Source: Deinococcus sp. KSM4-11 (GTDB taxonomy: Bacteria > Deinococcota > Deinococci > Deinococcales > Deinococcaceae). From it: a DNA stretch of 64,000 nucleotides. The notes beneath the pieces are model-generated. The model did not search any database. It saw nothing but the letters and a program-made list of their open reading frames with translations, and was not told the origin of the DNA. The stretch lies in NCBI RefSeq assembly GCF_004801415.1, contig NZ_SSNX01000001.1, positions 1,116,001 to 1,180,000 on the forward strand. The letters are read 5' to 3'. The position numbers and the translations under genes are program-made. This document shows, in pieces, positions 53,653 through 64,000 of this stretch. Within the stretch, counting starts at the first letter, position 1, and every line of letters begins with the position of its first letter.

Positions 53653-54594
53653 TCAGCGTACCTCGGAAGGATCGACAGGCACTGGATGAACAGTCGACTC
53701 CACGGTCGGTGCCGGCCAGGACTGGATCAGTTCCCGCAGGTGCGTCGTGACCCAGGCCATCGCGTCACTGTTGGGGTAGGTGATCGAGCTGTGGTCCTCG
53801 CGGACGGACACGAAGCGCTCGATGCCAGACGTCGTGCCGTCCAGCCGCGTGTTGCGGGACAGCTCGAACAGGTAATTGACAGGCAAACCGCCACTGGCGC
53901 TGGTGCGGGCGGGCAGCCGTTTGCTCTGCACCTCGTAGTTCACGGCCACGTTCGGCCACACGACATCCTTGAGGGGCACCTTCCGCCCGCCGATCTGGAT
54001 GGGATCACAGGCATCGAGCATCTGCGTCCGCTGCGGTGCCGTCGGGGGCAGGGCACGCACGGCCGCGCTGTAGTCCGGGCGCCACGCCACGCACATCCCG
54101 TCCAGATCCACCTGGGCCGTAATTGGTACGTCCGGGAAGGTGCGCGTGAGCAGGTGCGCCCAGGTCACCCCGTGCGAGTGGGCGACCACGATGATGCGGG
54201 GGGGCTGGGGCTGTTTGAGCCAGGTGTCGTGCAGGCGCGTGAAATCGGCCAGCAGCGCCTCGAACCCCGGCTGGGGTCGCGGCAGGTACGGCGAGGTATG
54301 CGAGGCGGCCGGGTGGCTGGCATACCCGGCGACCTCCACGGCGAATCCAGCTGAGCTGAACACGTCCGCGACGCTGTCGAGGGTGCCGCGGGAACTCAGG
54401 TAATCCCGGTTGTCCCGTGGAGCCAGGCAGGGTTGCGAGCACCGGCCGGAAATCCCGATGACCACCACGTCCGGCATCGGCCCATCCAGATCCAGGGCCG
54501 GCGTGCGCGTGCCTTGCACCAGCCAGTGAGGCACGCAGGCGGTCAGCCAGACCAGCAGGCCAGCCAGGAGGAGGGAGCGGGGCAAGGCACGCAC
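53653..54594 (-). CDS. Lipoprotein with alpha/beta-hydrolase-type nucleophile elbow
   Basis: 313 residues. Signal peptide with lipobox LTAC, then a hydrolase-like domain: VVVIGISGRCSQ (strand 1 and oxyanion region), VVAHSHGVTWAH with Ser in the G/H-x-S-x-G-like elbow, and a late His (REDHSSITYPN). Resembles lipase-like proteins, without firm family assignment. The GTG at 54594 follows a TACACT box by 8 nt. Third lipoprotein gene in a row. Confidence 0.7.
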   Translation of the reverse strand: MRALPRSLLLAGLLVWLTACVPHWLVQGTRTPALDLDGPMPDVVVIGISGRCSQPCLAPRDNRDYLSSRGTLDSVADVFSSAGFAVEVAGYASHPAASHTSPYLPRPQPGFEALLADFTRLHDTWLKQPQPPRIIVVAHSHGVTWAHLLTRTFPDVPITAQVDLDGMCVAWRPDYSAAVRALPPTAPQRTQMLDACDPIQIGGRKVPLKDVVWPNVAVNYEVQSKRLPARTSASGGLPVNYLFELSRNTRLDGTTSGIERFVSVREDHSSITYPNSDAMAWVTTHLRELIQSWPAPTVESTVHPVPVDPSEVR

Positions 54595-54602
54595 GGCCGC
54601 CC

Positions 54603-54608
54603 AGTGTA
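54603..54608 (-). promoter_or_regulatory. -10 box of the hydrolase lipoprotein gene, leaderless type
   Basis: TACACT on the minus strand, 8 nt before the GTG at 54594. The rest of 54609-54840 shows nothing recognisable. Confidence 0.5.
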
Positions 54609-54840
54609 GGGCGGGGATATGGGCCGCATCATGACGCCGCTCACGCCCTCGGCAGGGGCCAGCCACCACGGTTCAGGGAAGTGTCCCGAGATGGCCTCAC
54701 CGCACGCGCGACCAGCCAGCGCTCAGGGCCTGGTTCCGCCCAAAGTGAACTCGACGTCCGGAACGCATCCTCGACTGTCAAAGCTTGGCGATGCCCTTCA
54801 AGTCTCCCGGTGCGACAGTCCTGATCAACCGGCTTCCCCG

Positions 54841-55557
54841 TCAGTCCACCGGCAGGGCCGCATCTGAACGGGAGGTGTACAGCTTCGCAGGCCGACCGGA
54901 ATGCCCGTACTGGTGTTCCAGGCTGGCCCGTCCACTGCGGACGAGGTGTTCCAGGTACCGCCACGCGGTCACGCGGCTCAGGCCGAGGCGCTCGCCGATC
55001 TCCTCGGCACTCACTCCCCGGCGGACTTCATCGAGGGCCAGGGCCACCCGTTCCAGGGTGTACGGATCCACGCCGCGCGGCAGGGGTTCCGCGCCGCGTC
55101 CCTGCACGCCCAGCAGCCGGTCGAGGCTGCCCTGATCCAGGCGGGGATGGTCAGGCCCTGGCGTGGTGGGCAGGCGCCGGGCGCGGTGGCGGGCAAGCAG
55201 GTCGGCCAGCCGCGCTCCGGTGAAGGGCTTGATGAGGTAGTCGAAGGCCCCGTGGGCCAGTGCCAGCCGGACGCTGGCCTCGTCGTCGGCGGCGGTGATG
55301 AGGGCCACGTCGGTGGTGCGGCCCACGGAACGCCAGTGGCGCAGCAGGCCCAGGCCACTGCCGTCGGGCAGGTGGACGTCCAGCAGGATCAGGTCGGGGT
55401 TCAGGGCCTGCGCGAGCGCGTCACCCTGCGCGCAGGTGGCGGCGCTGCCGACCACGTGCACGTCCGCATCGCGTTCCAGCAGATCGCGGTTGATCCGCGC
55501 GACCCGCTGGTCGTCCTCGACGAGCAGGACGCGCACGCTCGGGCTGCGGGGGGTCAT
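54841..55557 (-). CDS. CitB/DcuR-type response regulator
   Basis: 238 residues. Receiver domain (8-125) with acidic Asp15/Asp16, phosphoacceptor Asp60 in [11 protein letters not shown] and Lys110 in LIKPF; then a C-terminal winged-helix ([20 protein letters not shown]) of the CitB family. The ATG at 55557 overlaps the histidine kinase stop. Cognate kinase is the preceding gene; the likely target is the divergent tctC promoter with its tandem direct repeats. Confidence 0.9.
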   Translation of the reverse strand: MTPRSPSVRVLLVEDDQRVARINRDLLERDADVHVVGSAATCAQGDALAQALNPDLILLDVHLPDGSGLGLLRHWRSVGRTTDVALITAADDEASVRLALAHGAFDYLIKPFTGARLADLLARHRARRLPTTPGPDHPRLDQGSLDRLLGVQGRGAEPLPRGVDPYTLERVALALDEVRRGVSAEEIGERLGLSRVTAWRYLEHLVRSGRASLEHQYGHSGRPAKLYTSRSDAALPVD

Positions 55558-57143
55558 GGGGTCACCTCCAGCGGCGGGGCTGGGCTGGCGGGCGGGGGCA
55601 GACTGACCTGGAAGACGGTGCGCCCCCCGCGCCGCACGTAGCGGAGCTGGCCGCCCAGCGCCTGCACGCGGCCCTGCACCCCCGCCAGCCCGTAGCCCCG
55701 GCCCTCGCCCTTGCTGCTCGCGCCACGGGTGAACAGGCGCTCGCGCACCCCGTCGGCCACGCCGGGGCCGGAATCCTCGACCTCGACCTGCACGCCGTCC
55801 GGATCCTCGCCGATCAGCACCGTGACCACGCCGGGCTGACCGGCCAGCACCTCGAAGGCGTTCTCGGTGAGGTTCCCGACGGCCGTGACGAGCGTGTCGG
55901 CATGCCGTTCCCACAGTGGCGAGAGGACGCTGCCCTCGACGACCTGAAAGTCGATGCCGAGTTCCTGGGCGCGCTCGCGTTTGCCCGCCAGCAGCGCGAC
56001 CAGGCGGGGCACCTGCACATCGCGCAGCAGTTGCCGGAATTCGGCGTCGGCGCGGATCTCGGCGTTCAGGACCCGCAGGGCCTCGTCGTGGCGGCCCAGT
56101 TGCAGCAGGCCCGACAGGACGTGCAGGCGGTTCTGGTACTCGTGCGTCTGGGCGCGCAGCACATCCACGAAGCCGCGCGCATGGGTGAGTTCGTCGGCCA
56201 GGGCCAGCACCTCCGCACGGTTGCGGAACCCGGCCACGAAACCGCCGCCGTCGAGCGGCTCCACGTTCACCAGGAAGGGCTGGCCGCGCAGCTGGAGTTC
56301 CAGGTTCTGCTGGCGGTGCGTGCCGAGCCGCAGATCCGCGAGTTCCGGCCACACGCGGGCCAGCGCCACAGGTGTGCTGGGCACCAGCAGGGCGTCAGCG
56401 GCGCGGGCGCTGGCCAGGGTGATGCAGCCTGCGCTGTCCACGGCGATGACCCCCTCGCGCAGCGCGGCCAGCACGGCGCGCTGTTGCCGGGCCAGGGCGG
56501 CGATCTCGTCGGGCTCCAGGTTCAGGATCTCGGCCCGTAACCGACGCGCCGCCCACACGGCCCCCAGGAGGCCGAGGGCCAGGGCGAGCAGGATCCACGG
56601 CAGCAGGCTCACCAGGGCCGCCCCCACTAGATGCCACGCCTGCGGCATGAGGTAGCCGGTGCTGACCACCCCGACCACCCGCGTGCCGGGCAGGCCGCCC
56701 TCCCAGATGGGCACCTTGCCGCGCACGCTGACGCCCAGACTGCCGCGCGCCACGGAGATCACCTCGCGGCCCGCCAGGGGATCGTCGTTGTCGCCGCCCT
56801 CCATGGGCTTGCCCAGGCGGTCGGTCAGCGGGTGGGCCAGCCGGATGCCGTTGCGGTCACCGACCACGATGAAATCCGCCTCCGCCTGGGCACGCATGGC
56901 GTTCACCTGGGCGTTCAGCGCGGCGTTCTGGGTGCCCAGGTCGGCGGCCCGGATCACCTCCGGCAGGGTCGCCACGATGCGGCTGGCGGTCATGGCGCGC
57001 TCCCCCAGGCGATCCCGGGCCTCGCCGTACAGGTGCAGGGTCTGCACGGCCAGCAGCAGCACGGTCATGCCGCACAGCACCAGCAGGTGCCAGCGCACCA
57101 GGCGGCCCTGGAGACCGGAGCGGGGAAGGCGGAAGGTGGCCAT
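55554..57143 (-). CDS. CitA/DcuS-type sensor histidine kinase
   Basis: 529 residues. First membrane helix (about 21-38), a periplasmic sensor domain (about 40-170) of the PASc/Cache kind ([17 protein letters not shown]), second helix (about 172-197), a cytoplasmic PAS-like region, and the kinase core with His334 in [15 protein letters not shown]-box NLTENAFE and Gly-rich GRGYGLAGV. Likely senses tricarboxylates or C4-dicarboxylates. A TACAAT box lies 14 nt upstream of the ATG. Confidence 0.9.
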   Translation of the reverse strand: MATFRLPRSGLQGRLVRWHLLVLCGMTVLLLAVQTLHLYGEARDRLGERAMTASRIVATLPEVIRAADLGTQNAALNAQVNAMRAQAEADFIVVGDRNGIRLAHPLTDRLGKPMEGGDNDDPLAGREVISVARGSLGVSVRGKVPIWEGGLPGTRVVGVVSTGYLMPQAWHLVGAALVSLLPWILLALALGLLGAVWAARRLRAEILNLEPDEIAALARQQRAVLAALREGVIAVDSAGCITLASARAADALLVPSTPVALARVWPELADLRLGTHRQQNLELQLRGQPFLVNVEPLDGGGFVAGFRNRAEVLALADELTHARGFVDVLRAQTHEYQNRLHVLSGLLQLGRHDEALRVLNAEIRADAEFRQLLRDVQVPRLVALLAGKRERAQELGIDFQVVEGSVLSPLWERHADTLVTAVGNLTENAFEVLAGQPGVVTVLIGEDPDGVQVEVEDSGPGVADGVRERLFTRGASSKGEGRGYGLAGVQGRVQALGGQLRYVRRGGRTVFQVSLPPPASPAPPLEVTP

Positions 57144-57194
57144 AGGACGTGCTTCCGATTGTAAAACCCCCCTGCTGGCGCGCCGTGCCCTAAC

Positions 57195-57230
57195 GTGCAT
57201 TGCGTTCACGACTGTGCATTGTGGTCACGA
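57195..57230 (+). repeat. Tandem direct repeat upstream of tctC, likely regulator site
   Basis: GTGCATTGCGTTCACGA (57195-57211) and GTGCATTGTGGTCACGA (57214-57230), 15 of 17 bases identical, period 19 nt. It lies 29 nt before the tctC -35 box, a place suited to activation by the CitB-type regulator. Confidence 0.6.
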
Positions 57231-57258
57231 AAAAAGCCGTGCCAGACGTGTTCAAGCC

Positions 57259-57287
57259 TTGAACCGGGCCGGATGTGGGGCTAGGGT
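57259..57287 (+). promoter_or_regulatory. Promoter of tctCBA
   Basis: TTGAAC (57259-57264) and TAGGGT (57282-57287) with a 17-nt spacer. GGAGG at about 57328 serves the tctC ATG. Confidence 0.6.
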
Positions 57288-57338
57288 GAGGGGACGTACA
57301 ACCCACACCACGGCGCCCTGGCGCCCCGGAGGTTCACC

Positions 57339-58292
<954 letters not shown>

Positions 58293-58304
58293 GCCCGGCT
58301 TTCA

Positions 58305-58340
58305 GGGGCGGCGCGACCCGGCAGCCGGTCGCGCCGCTCC
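58305..58340 (+). terminator. Intercistronic hairpin between tctC and tctB
   Basis: Stem GCGGCGCGACC / GGTCGCGCCGC (11 bp, extendable to about 14 with a G-T pair), 8-nt loop. Possible attenuator or mRNA-stabilising element that favours tctC expression. Confidence 0.55.
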
Positions 58341-58406
58341 CTGTGATGCGCTGCGTCCACCGTCCTGACCCCGCGGCGAGCTGAGCCGTTCCGAGGAGTG
58401 TCCCCG

Positions 58407-58927
58407 ATGTACGATCCGTCCATGTCCTCTTCACCCCCGCGCGTCCGGCCGGGTGTCAGCGTGCCCGACCTGCTGGTCGCGCTGGGCATCACCGTGATCG
58501 GCGTGCTGCTGCTGGTCGGCACGCTGAGCATTCCCTTCGGCATCAATGCGGTGGTGGGGCCGCGCGTGTTCCCGCTGATCGTGGGCAGCGGCACCCTGCT
58601 GCTGGGCCTGATCATGACCGCCCTGACCCTGCGCGGCGACCGTGCCGAACCGAGCGCCGAGGAGGATACTGATCCGGACGCGCCCGTCGATCTGTCGAGC
58701 CCCGGTGTCATTCTGGGCGGCTTCCTGCTGGGCAGCGTGCTGCTCGCCCCGCTGGGCTTCGTGATCGGCACGGCCATCATGTACTTCTCGGTGGCCTTCG
58801 CCTTCGGGGAGCGCCGCTACGGCCTGATGGCGTTGGTCTCGCTGATCGTGGCGCTCGTGACCTACGTGGTGTTCACGCGCGGCCTGGGCCTGACGTTGCC
58901 CGCTGGCCTGTTGAAAGGAATCCTGTA

Positions 58928-58928
<1 letters not shown>
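58407..58928 (+). CDS. tctB: Tripartite tricarboxylate transporter small permease
   Basis: 173 residues, four membrane segments with a short acidic loop in the middle ([19 protein letters not shown]), the TctB plan. The ATG at 58407 has GAGGAG at good spacing. Its stop overlaps the tctA start by one base (TAATG). Confidence 0.88.
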
Positions 58929-60424
<1,496 letters not shown>

Positions 60425-60443
60425 CACCGGGAATGACGCAATC

Positions 60444-60470
60444 GAGGCCGGACAGTTAATGTCCGGCCTC
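60444..60470. terminator. Bidirectional terminator after tctA
   Basis: 11-bp stem GAGGCCGGACA / TGTCCGGCCTC, 5-nt loop, followed by TTCT; lies between convergent genes. Confidence 0.85.
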
Positions 60471-60484
60471 TTCTGCTGCCGGTC

Positions 60485-61678
<1,194 letters not shown>

Positions 61679-61684
61679 GCTTCC

Positions 61685-61690
61685 AGGGTA
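61685..61690 (-). promoter_or_regulatory. -10 box of the aminotransferase gene, leaderless type
   Basis: TACCCT on the minus strand, 6 nt before the ATG at 61678. Confidence 0.55.
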
Positions 61691-61741
61691 GTCCCCCGAC
61701 GGTTCAAGGGGCGGCAGGCATCTGAACCACTGCAACCACAG

Positions 61742-61761
61742 TTTCCAGATATTCCTAGAAA
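61742..61761. promoter_or_regulatory. Imperfect palindrome between divergent promoters
   Basis: TTTCCAG-N6-CTAGAAA (6 of 7 arm positions match), ending 4 nt before a TACGCT -10 box (61766-61771). A likely operator for the GbsR/MarR-like regulator. Confidence 0.5.
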
Positions 61762-61789
61762 GTCGTACGCTTCTGGCATAGATGGTTCT

Positions 61790-62230
61790 TTGCAGTTCAT
61801 CGAGCGGGCGGGCGTGATGCTGGAGATGATCGGCATGCCGCGCATCTCCGGGCGCGTGCTGGGCGCGCTGCTGTGCGGGCCGCCGGGCGGGCACACGGCG
61901 GCCGAGCTGAGCACCCAGCTCCAGTCGAGCCGCGCGGGCGTGGGCACTGGGCTGAAGCACCTGACCCTGATGGAGCTGATCGAGCACGCCCCGAACCCCG
62001 GCGAGCGCGCCGACCGCTTCCGCATGCGGCCGAACGCCTGGGCGATCCTGACGGAACAGGGCAACCGCAAACTGGAGACCCTCGTGCAACTCGCGGACGA
62101 GGGTCTGGCCGCCCTGCCGCCGGGCGGCGATTCCGGGCCACTGCGCGAGATGGCGGCCTTCTACCGACTGTGGCTGGAGCTGTTTCCGAGCGTGCTGGCC
62201 GAATGGCACCGCGTCAAGGAGAGGACATGA
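61790..62230 (+). CDS. GbsR/MarR-like transcriptional regulator
   Basis: 146 residues. An N-terminal [20 protein letters not shown] and [14 protein letters not shown] lead into a winged helix ([20 protein letters not shown]) and a wing plus C-terminal dimer helices, the GbsR arrangement. TTG at 61790 is chosen because it fits the family N-terminus. No good Shine-Dalgarno sequence is present, and the -10 box TACGCT points instead to an ATA at 61778 for a leaderless start, so the start stays open. The stop overlaps the ABC ATPase start (ATGA). Confidence 0.82.
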   Translation: MQFIERAGVMLEMIGMPRISGRVLGALLCGPPGGHTAAELSTQLQSSRAGVGTGLKHLTLMELIEHAPNPGERADRFRMRPNAWAILTEQGNRKLETLVQLADEGLAALPPGGDSGPLREMAAFYRLWLELFPSVLAEWHRVKERT

Positions 62231-63123
62231 ACGCCATCGAGATCACGGGCCTAGGCAAGGAGTACGCGCCGGGCGTGGGACTGCACCCCATGACCCTGAC
62301 CGTGCCCACCGGGGAGATCTTCGGGTTTCTGGGGCCGAACGGGGCGGGCAAGACAACGACCATCCGCACGTTGTTGGGCTTCCTGCGCCCTTCAGCTGGC
62401 GCGGCCACCATCCTCGGGCATGACGTCTGGACGCAGCGGGAGGCGGTGCACGCCCGCGTGGGCTACCTGCCGGGCGAGGTTCACCTGCGCCGCGAGTGGA
62501 CGGCCGGTGAGCTGCTCCGGCGCACGGCATTTCTGCGCGGCAGTGTCGACACGGCATACGGAGTGGACGTGGCCCGGCGCCTAGAGCTCGACCTGACCCG
62601 CCGGGTCGGCACCCTCAGCAAGGGCAACCGGCAGAAGGTGGGCCTGACCGTGGCCCTGATGACCCGCGCGGACATGCTGATCCTCGACGAGCCCACCGAC
62701 GGCCTCGATCCGCTGGCGCAGGAGACGGTGCTGGAACTGCTGCGCGAGGCGCGGGAGGAGGGCCGCACGGTGTTCCTGTCGAGCCATGTTCTGACCGAAG
62801 TGGAGCGCGTGGCCGACCGGGTAGGCATCATCCGCGCCGGTGACCTGATCCGGGTGGATGACCTTTCGACCCTGAAGGCCAGCCTGCCGCAGCGCCTTAG
62901 CGTGCGCTTCGCCGGGCCCCCTCGGCCCGATCTGACTACGCTGCCCGGTCTGTCGGACGTGACCGTGACCGGCACCGAGCTTCGCGGCCTGTGGCGCGGC
63001 ACGCCCGACGACCTGATCCGAGCGCTGTCCACCGAGTCGCTGGCCGCCTTCAGCCTCACGCCGTCCACCCTGGAGGACGCCTTCCTGGACGAATACCGCA
63101 GCGGGGGAAGCCATGTGGCCTGA
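62227..63123 (+). CDS. ABC exporter ATP-binding protein
   Basis: 298 residues, drug- or lipid-exporter type (ABC-2). Walker A GPNGAGKT at 36-43, signature [15 protein letters not shown], Walker [17 protein letters not shown]-loop [13 protein letters not shown]. The ATG overlaps the regulator stop and has GAGG upstream. Its end overlaps the permease by 11 nt. Probably exported compound is sensed by the regulator. Confidence 0.92.
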   Translation: MNAIEITGLGKEYAPGVGLHPMTLTVPTGEIFGFLGPNGAGKTTTIRTLLGFLRPSAGAATILGHDVWTQREAVHARVGYLPGEVHLRREWTAGELLRRTAFLRGSVDTAYGVDVARRLELDLTRRVGTLSKGNRQKVGLTVALMTRADMLILDEPTDGLDPLAQETVLELLREAREEGRTVFLSSHVLTEVERVADRVGIIRAGDLIRVDDLSTLKASLPQRLSVRFAGPPRPDLTTLPGLSDVTVTGTELRGLWRGTPDDLIRALSTESLAAFSLTPSTLEDAFLDEYRSGGSHVA

Positions 63124-63901
63124 GGTGCTGCGGCAGGGACTGGCCGACCACCGCCGCTCGTGGCTGGGCTGGGCAGGGGGCCTGCTCGCCTACGCACTGC
63201 TGGTGCTCGCCTTCTACCCCACCGTGAAGAACGACCCGAGCGTGAACGAGATCGTCCAGAACCTCCCGGACGCGTTGAAAGCACTGTTCGGCACGGACTT
63301 CACCAGCCCGGCAGGGTATGTAGGCGGCCGGCTGTTCAGCCTGATGCCGGTGCTGCTGTCGGTGTACGCGGGCCTGACCGGCGCGGCCATGATCGCCGGG
63401 GACGAGGCGCGCGGCCTGCTGGAAGGGCCGCTGGCGCAGCCGGTATCCCGCGGCGCCCTGCTGCTGGGGCGCACGTTGACGCTGTTGATCCTGCTGCTCG
63501 CCCTGGGCAGCGTGCTGTTCGTGGGCACGTGGGGGTTCGGGCAGGCATTCCAGGCTCCCCTGCCAGCCGGGCGGGTGCTGGACACGGCCGCACTCCACAC
63601 GCTGGGCGCGTGGGTCTTCGGGGCGCTGGCCCTCGCCTTGGGCGCCGCCACGGGCCGGGCGGGGCTCGCGGCGGCAGCCGGGGCAGGCCTCGGCGTCGGC
63701 CTGCTGGTGCTGCACACCCTGAGCGCCCAGGTGGCCGCCCTGCGCGATCTGGCCTGGCTGAACCCGTGGACGGTGCCGCTGCGCGATTCCCCGCTCCTGC
63801 ACGCAGTGAGCGTGACGCCGCTGCTCGTGCCCCTGCTGGTCGGTCTTGCGCTGGCCTGGGGCTCGCTTCCATTCCTGAACCGGCGCGATGTCGGTCGCTG
63901 A
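63113..63901 (+). CDS. ABC-2 exporter permease
   Basis: 262 residues, about six membrane helices, with a typical cytoplasmic lead ([20 protein letters not shown]), a periplasmic loop (KNDPSVNEIVQNLPDALKAL) and MIAGDEARGLLEGPLAQPVS. Pairs with the preceding ATPase. The start overlaps the ATPase end. Confidence 0.88.
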   Translation: MWPEVLRQGLADHRRSWLGWAGGLLAYALLVLAFYPTVKNDPSVNEIVQNLPDALKALFGTDFTSPAGYVGGRLFSLMPVLLSVYAGLTGAAMIAGDEARGLLEGPLAQPVSRGALLLGRTLTLLILLLALGSVLFVGTWGFGQAFQAPLPAGRVLDTAALHTLGAWVFGALALALGAATGRAGLAAAAGAGLGVGLLVLHTLSAQVAALRDLAWLNPWTVPLRDSPLLHAVSVTPLLVPLLVGLALAWGSLPFLNRRDVGR

Positions 63902-64000
63902 GCTTCACCCCCTTTAGGAACACTGCCGTCAGGGAACCGCAAGAGCCAGAGATGAAGAGTGGATGAATGCCGCCCCGCGTCTCCGGTCGCCTCGCCCTGC
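63902..64000. other. Window edge, possible start of another gene
   Basis: The last 99 nt contain two ATGs (63963 and 63967) with open frames to the edge. Too short to decide whether a gene starts here. Confidence 0.2.

Overview
The window is GC-rich, gene-dense chromosomal DNA that most probably comes from a Deinococcus species. This is inferred from the combination of gene families: a CrtL-type lycopene cyclase, BamA with many POTRA domains, RqcH, DivIVA, a DUF4384 protein, single-chain methylmalonyl-CoA mutase with MeaB, and carboxynorspermidine decarboxylase. It also fits the very frequent TANNNT -10 boxes that lie only 5-9 nt upstream of start codons, a layout expected of leaderless mRNAs and known in Deinococcus. 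I saw no rRNA, tRNA, CRISPR array, transposase or prophage block, so this looks like core chromosome rather than a mobile island.

Layout. 1-2.4 kb: the 3' part of a class A penicillin-binding protein and a small secreted protein. 2.4-11.5 kb: a complete System I cytochrome c maturation locus (ccdA, ccmA, ccmB, then ccmC-D-E-F-G-H), split by one antisense lipoprotein gene. It ends with an unusual CcmI-like TPR protein fused to a c-type cytochrome domain and a Rieske protein. 11.5-16.5 kb: GNAT acetyltransferase, a PfkB sugar kinase, an HD-GYP signalling protein and RqcH. 16.6-22.3 kb: BamA, and divergently the yggS-divIVA-P450 operon, which has a short upstream open frame. 22.4-32.3 kb: mostly single genes (a MerR-like DNA-binding protein, DUF554, DUF4384/LGFP, nspC, a DUF4034-like protein, comB, rpe, a PEBP lipoprotein). 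32.5-37.5 kb: methylmalonyl-CoA mutase, two tandem paralogous unknowns, MeaB, and two hotdog thioesterases on the other strand. 37.8-43.9 kb: lipoprotein, 3-methyladenine glycosylase, glycosyltransferase, a three-gene ABC-2 exporter and a DUF937 protein. 44-50.2 kb: the histidine utilisation operon hutU-hutG-hutI-hutH, divergent from an IclR regulator. 50.2-54.6 kb: SdaAB, lycopene cyclase and three lipoprotein genes. 54.8-60.4 kb: a CitA/CitB-type two-component system divergent from tctC-tctB-tctA. 60.5-64 kb: a class V aminotransferase, and a GbsR/MarR-like regulator with a two-gene ABC exporter.

How the genes fit together. The ccm cluster exports haem, keeps apocytochrome thiols reduced and attaches haem, and two electron carriers (cytochrome c domain and Rieske) are appended to it. 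The hut operon degrades histidine, with the IclR protein as its likely regulator; a perfect palindrome overlaps the regulator's own promoter. The CitA/CitB pair probably controls tricarboxylate uptake by TctCBA; a 17-nt tandem direct repeat lies just upstream of a good -35/-10 promoter for tctC. Mutase plus MeaB supply the B12-dependent propionyl-CoA/methylmalonyl-CoA step.

Start codons were chosen from -10 to start spacing, Shine-Dalgarno matches, signal peptides and stop/start overlaps. Functions come from motifs read in the sequence and were not confirmed by database searches.
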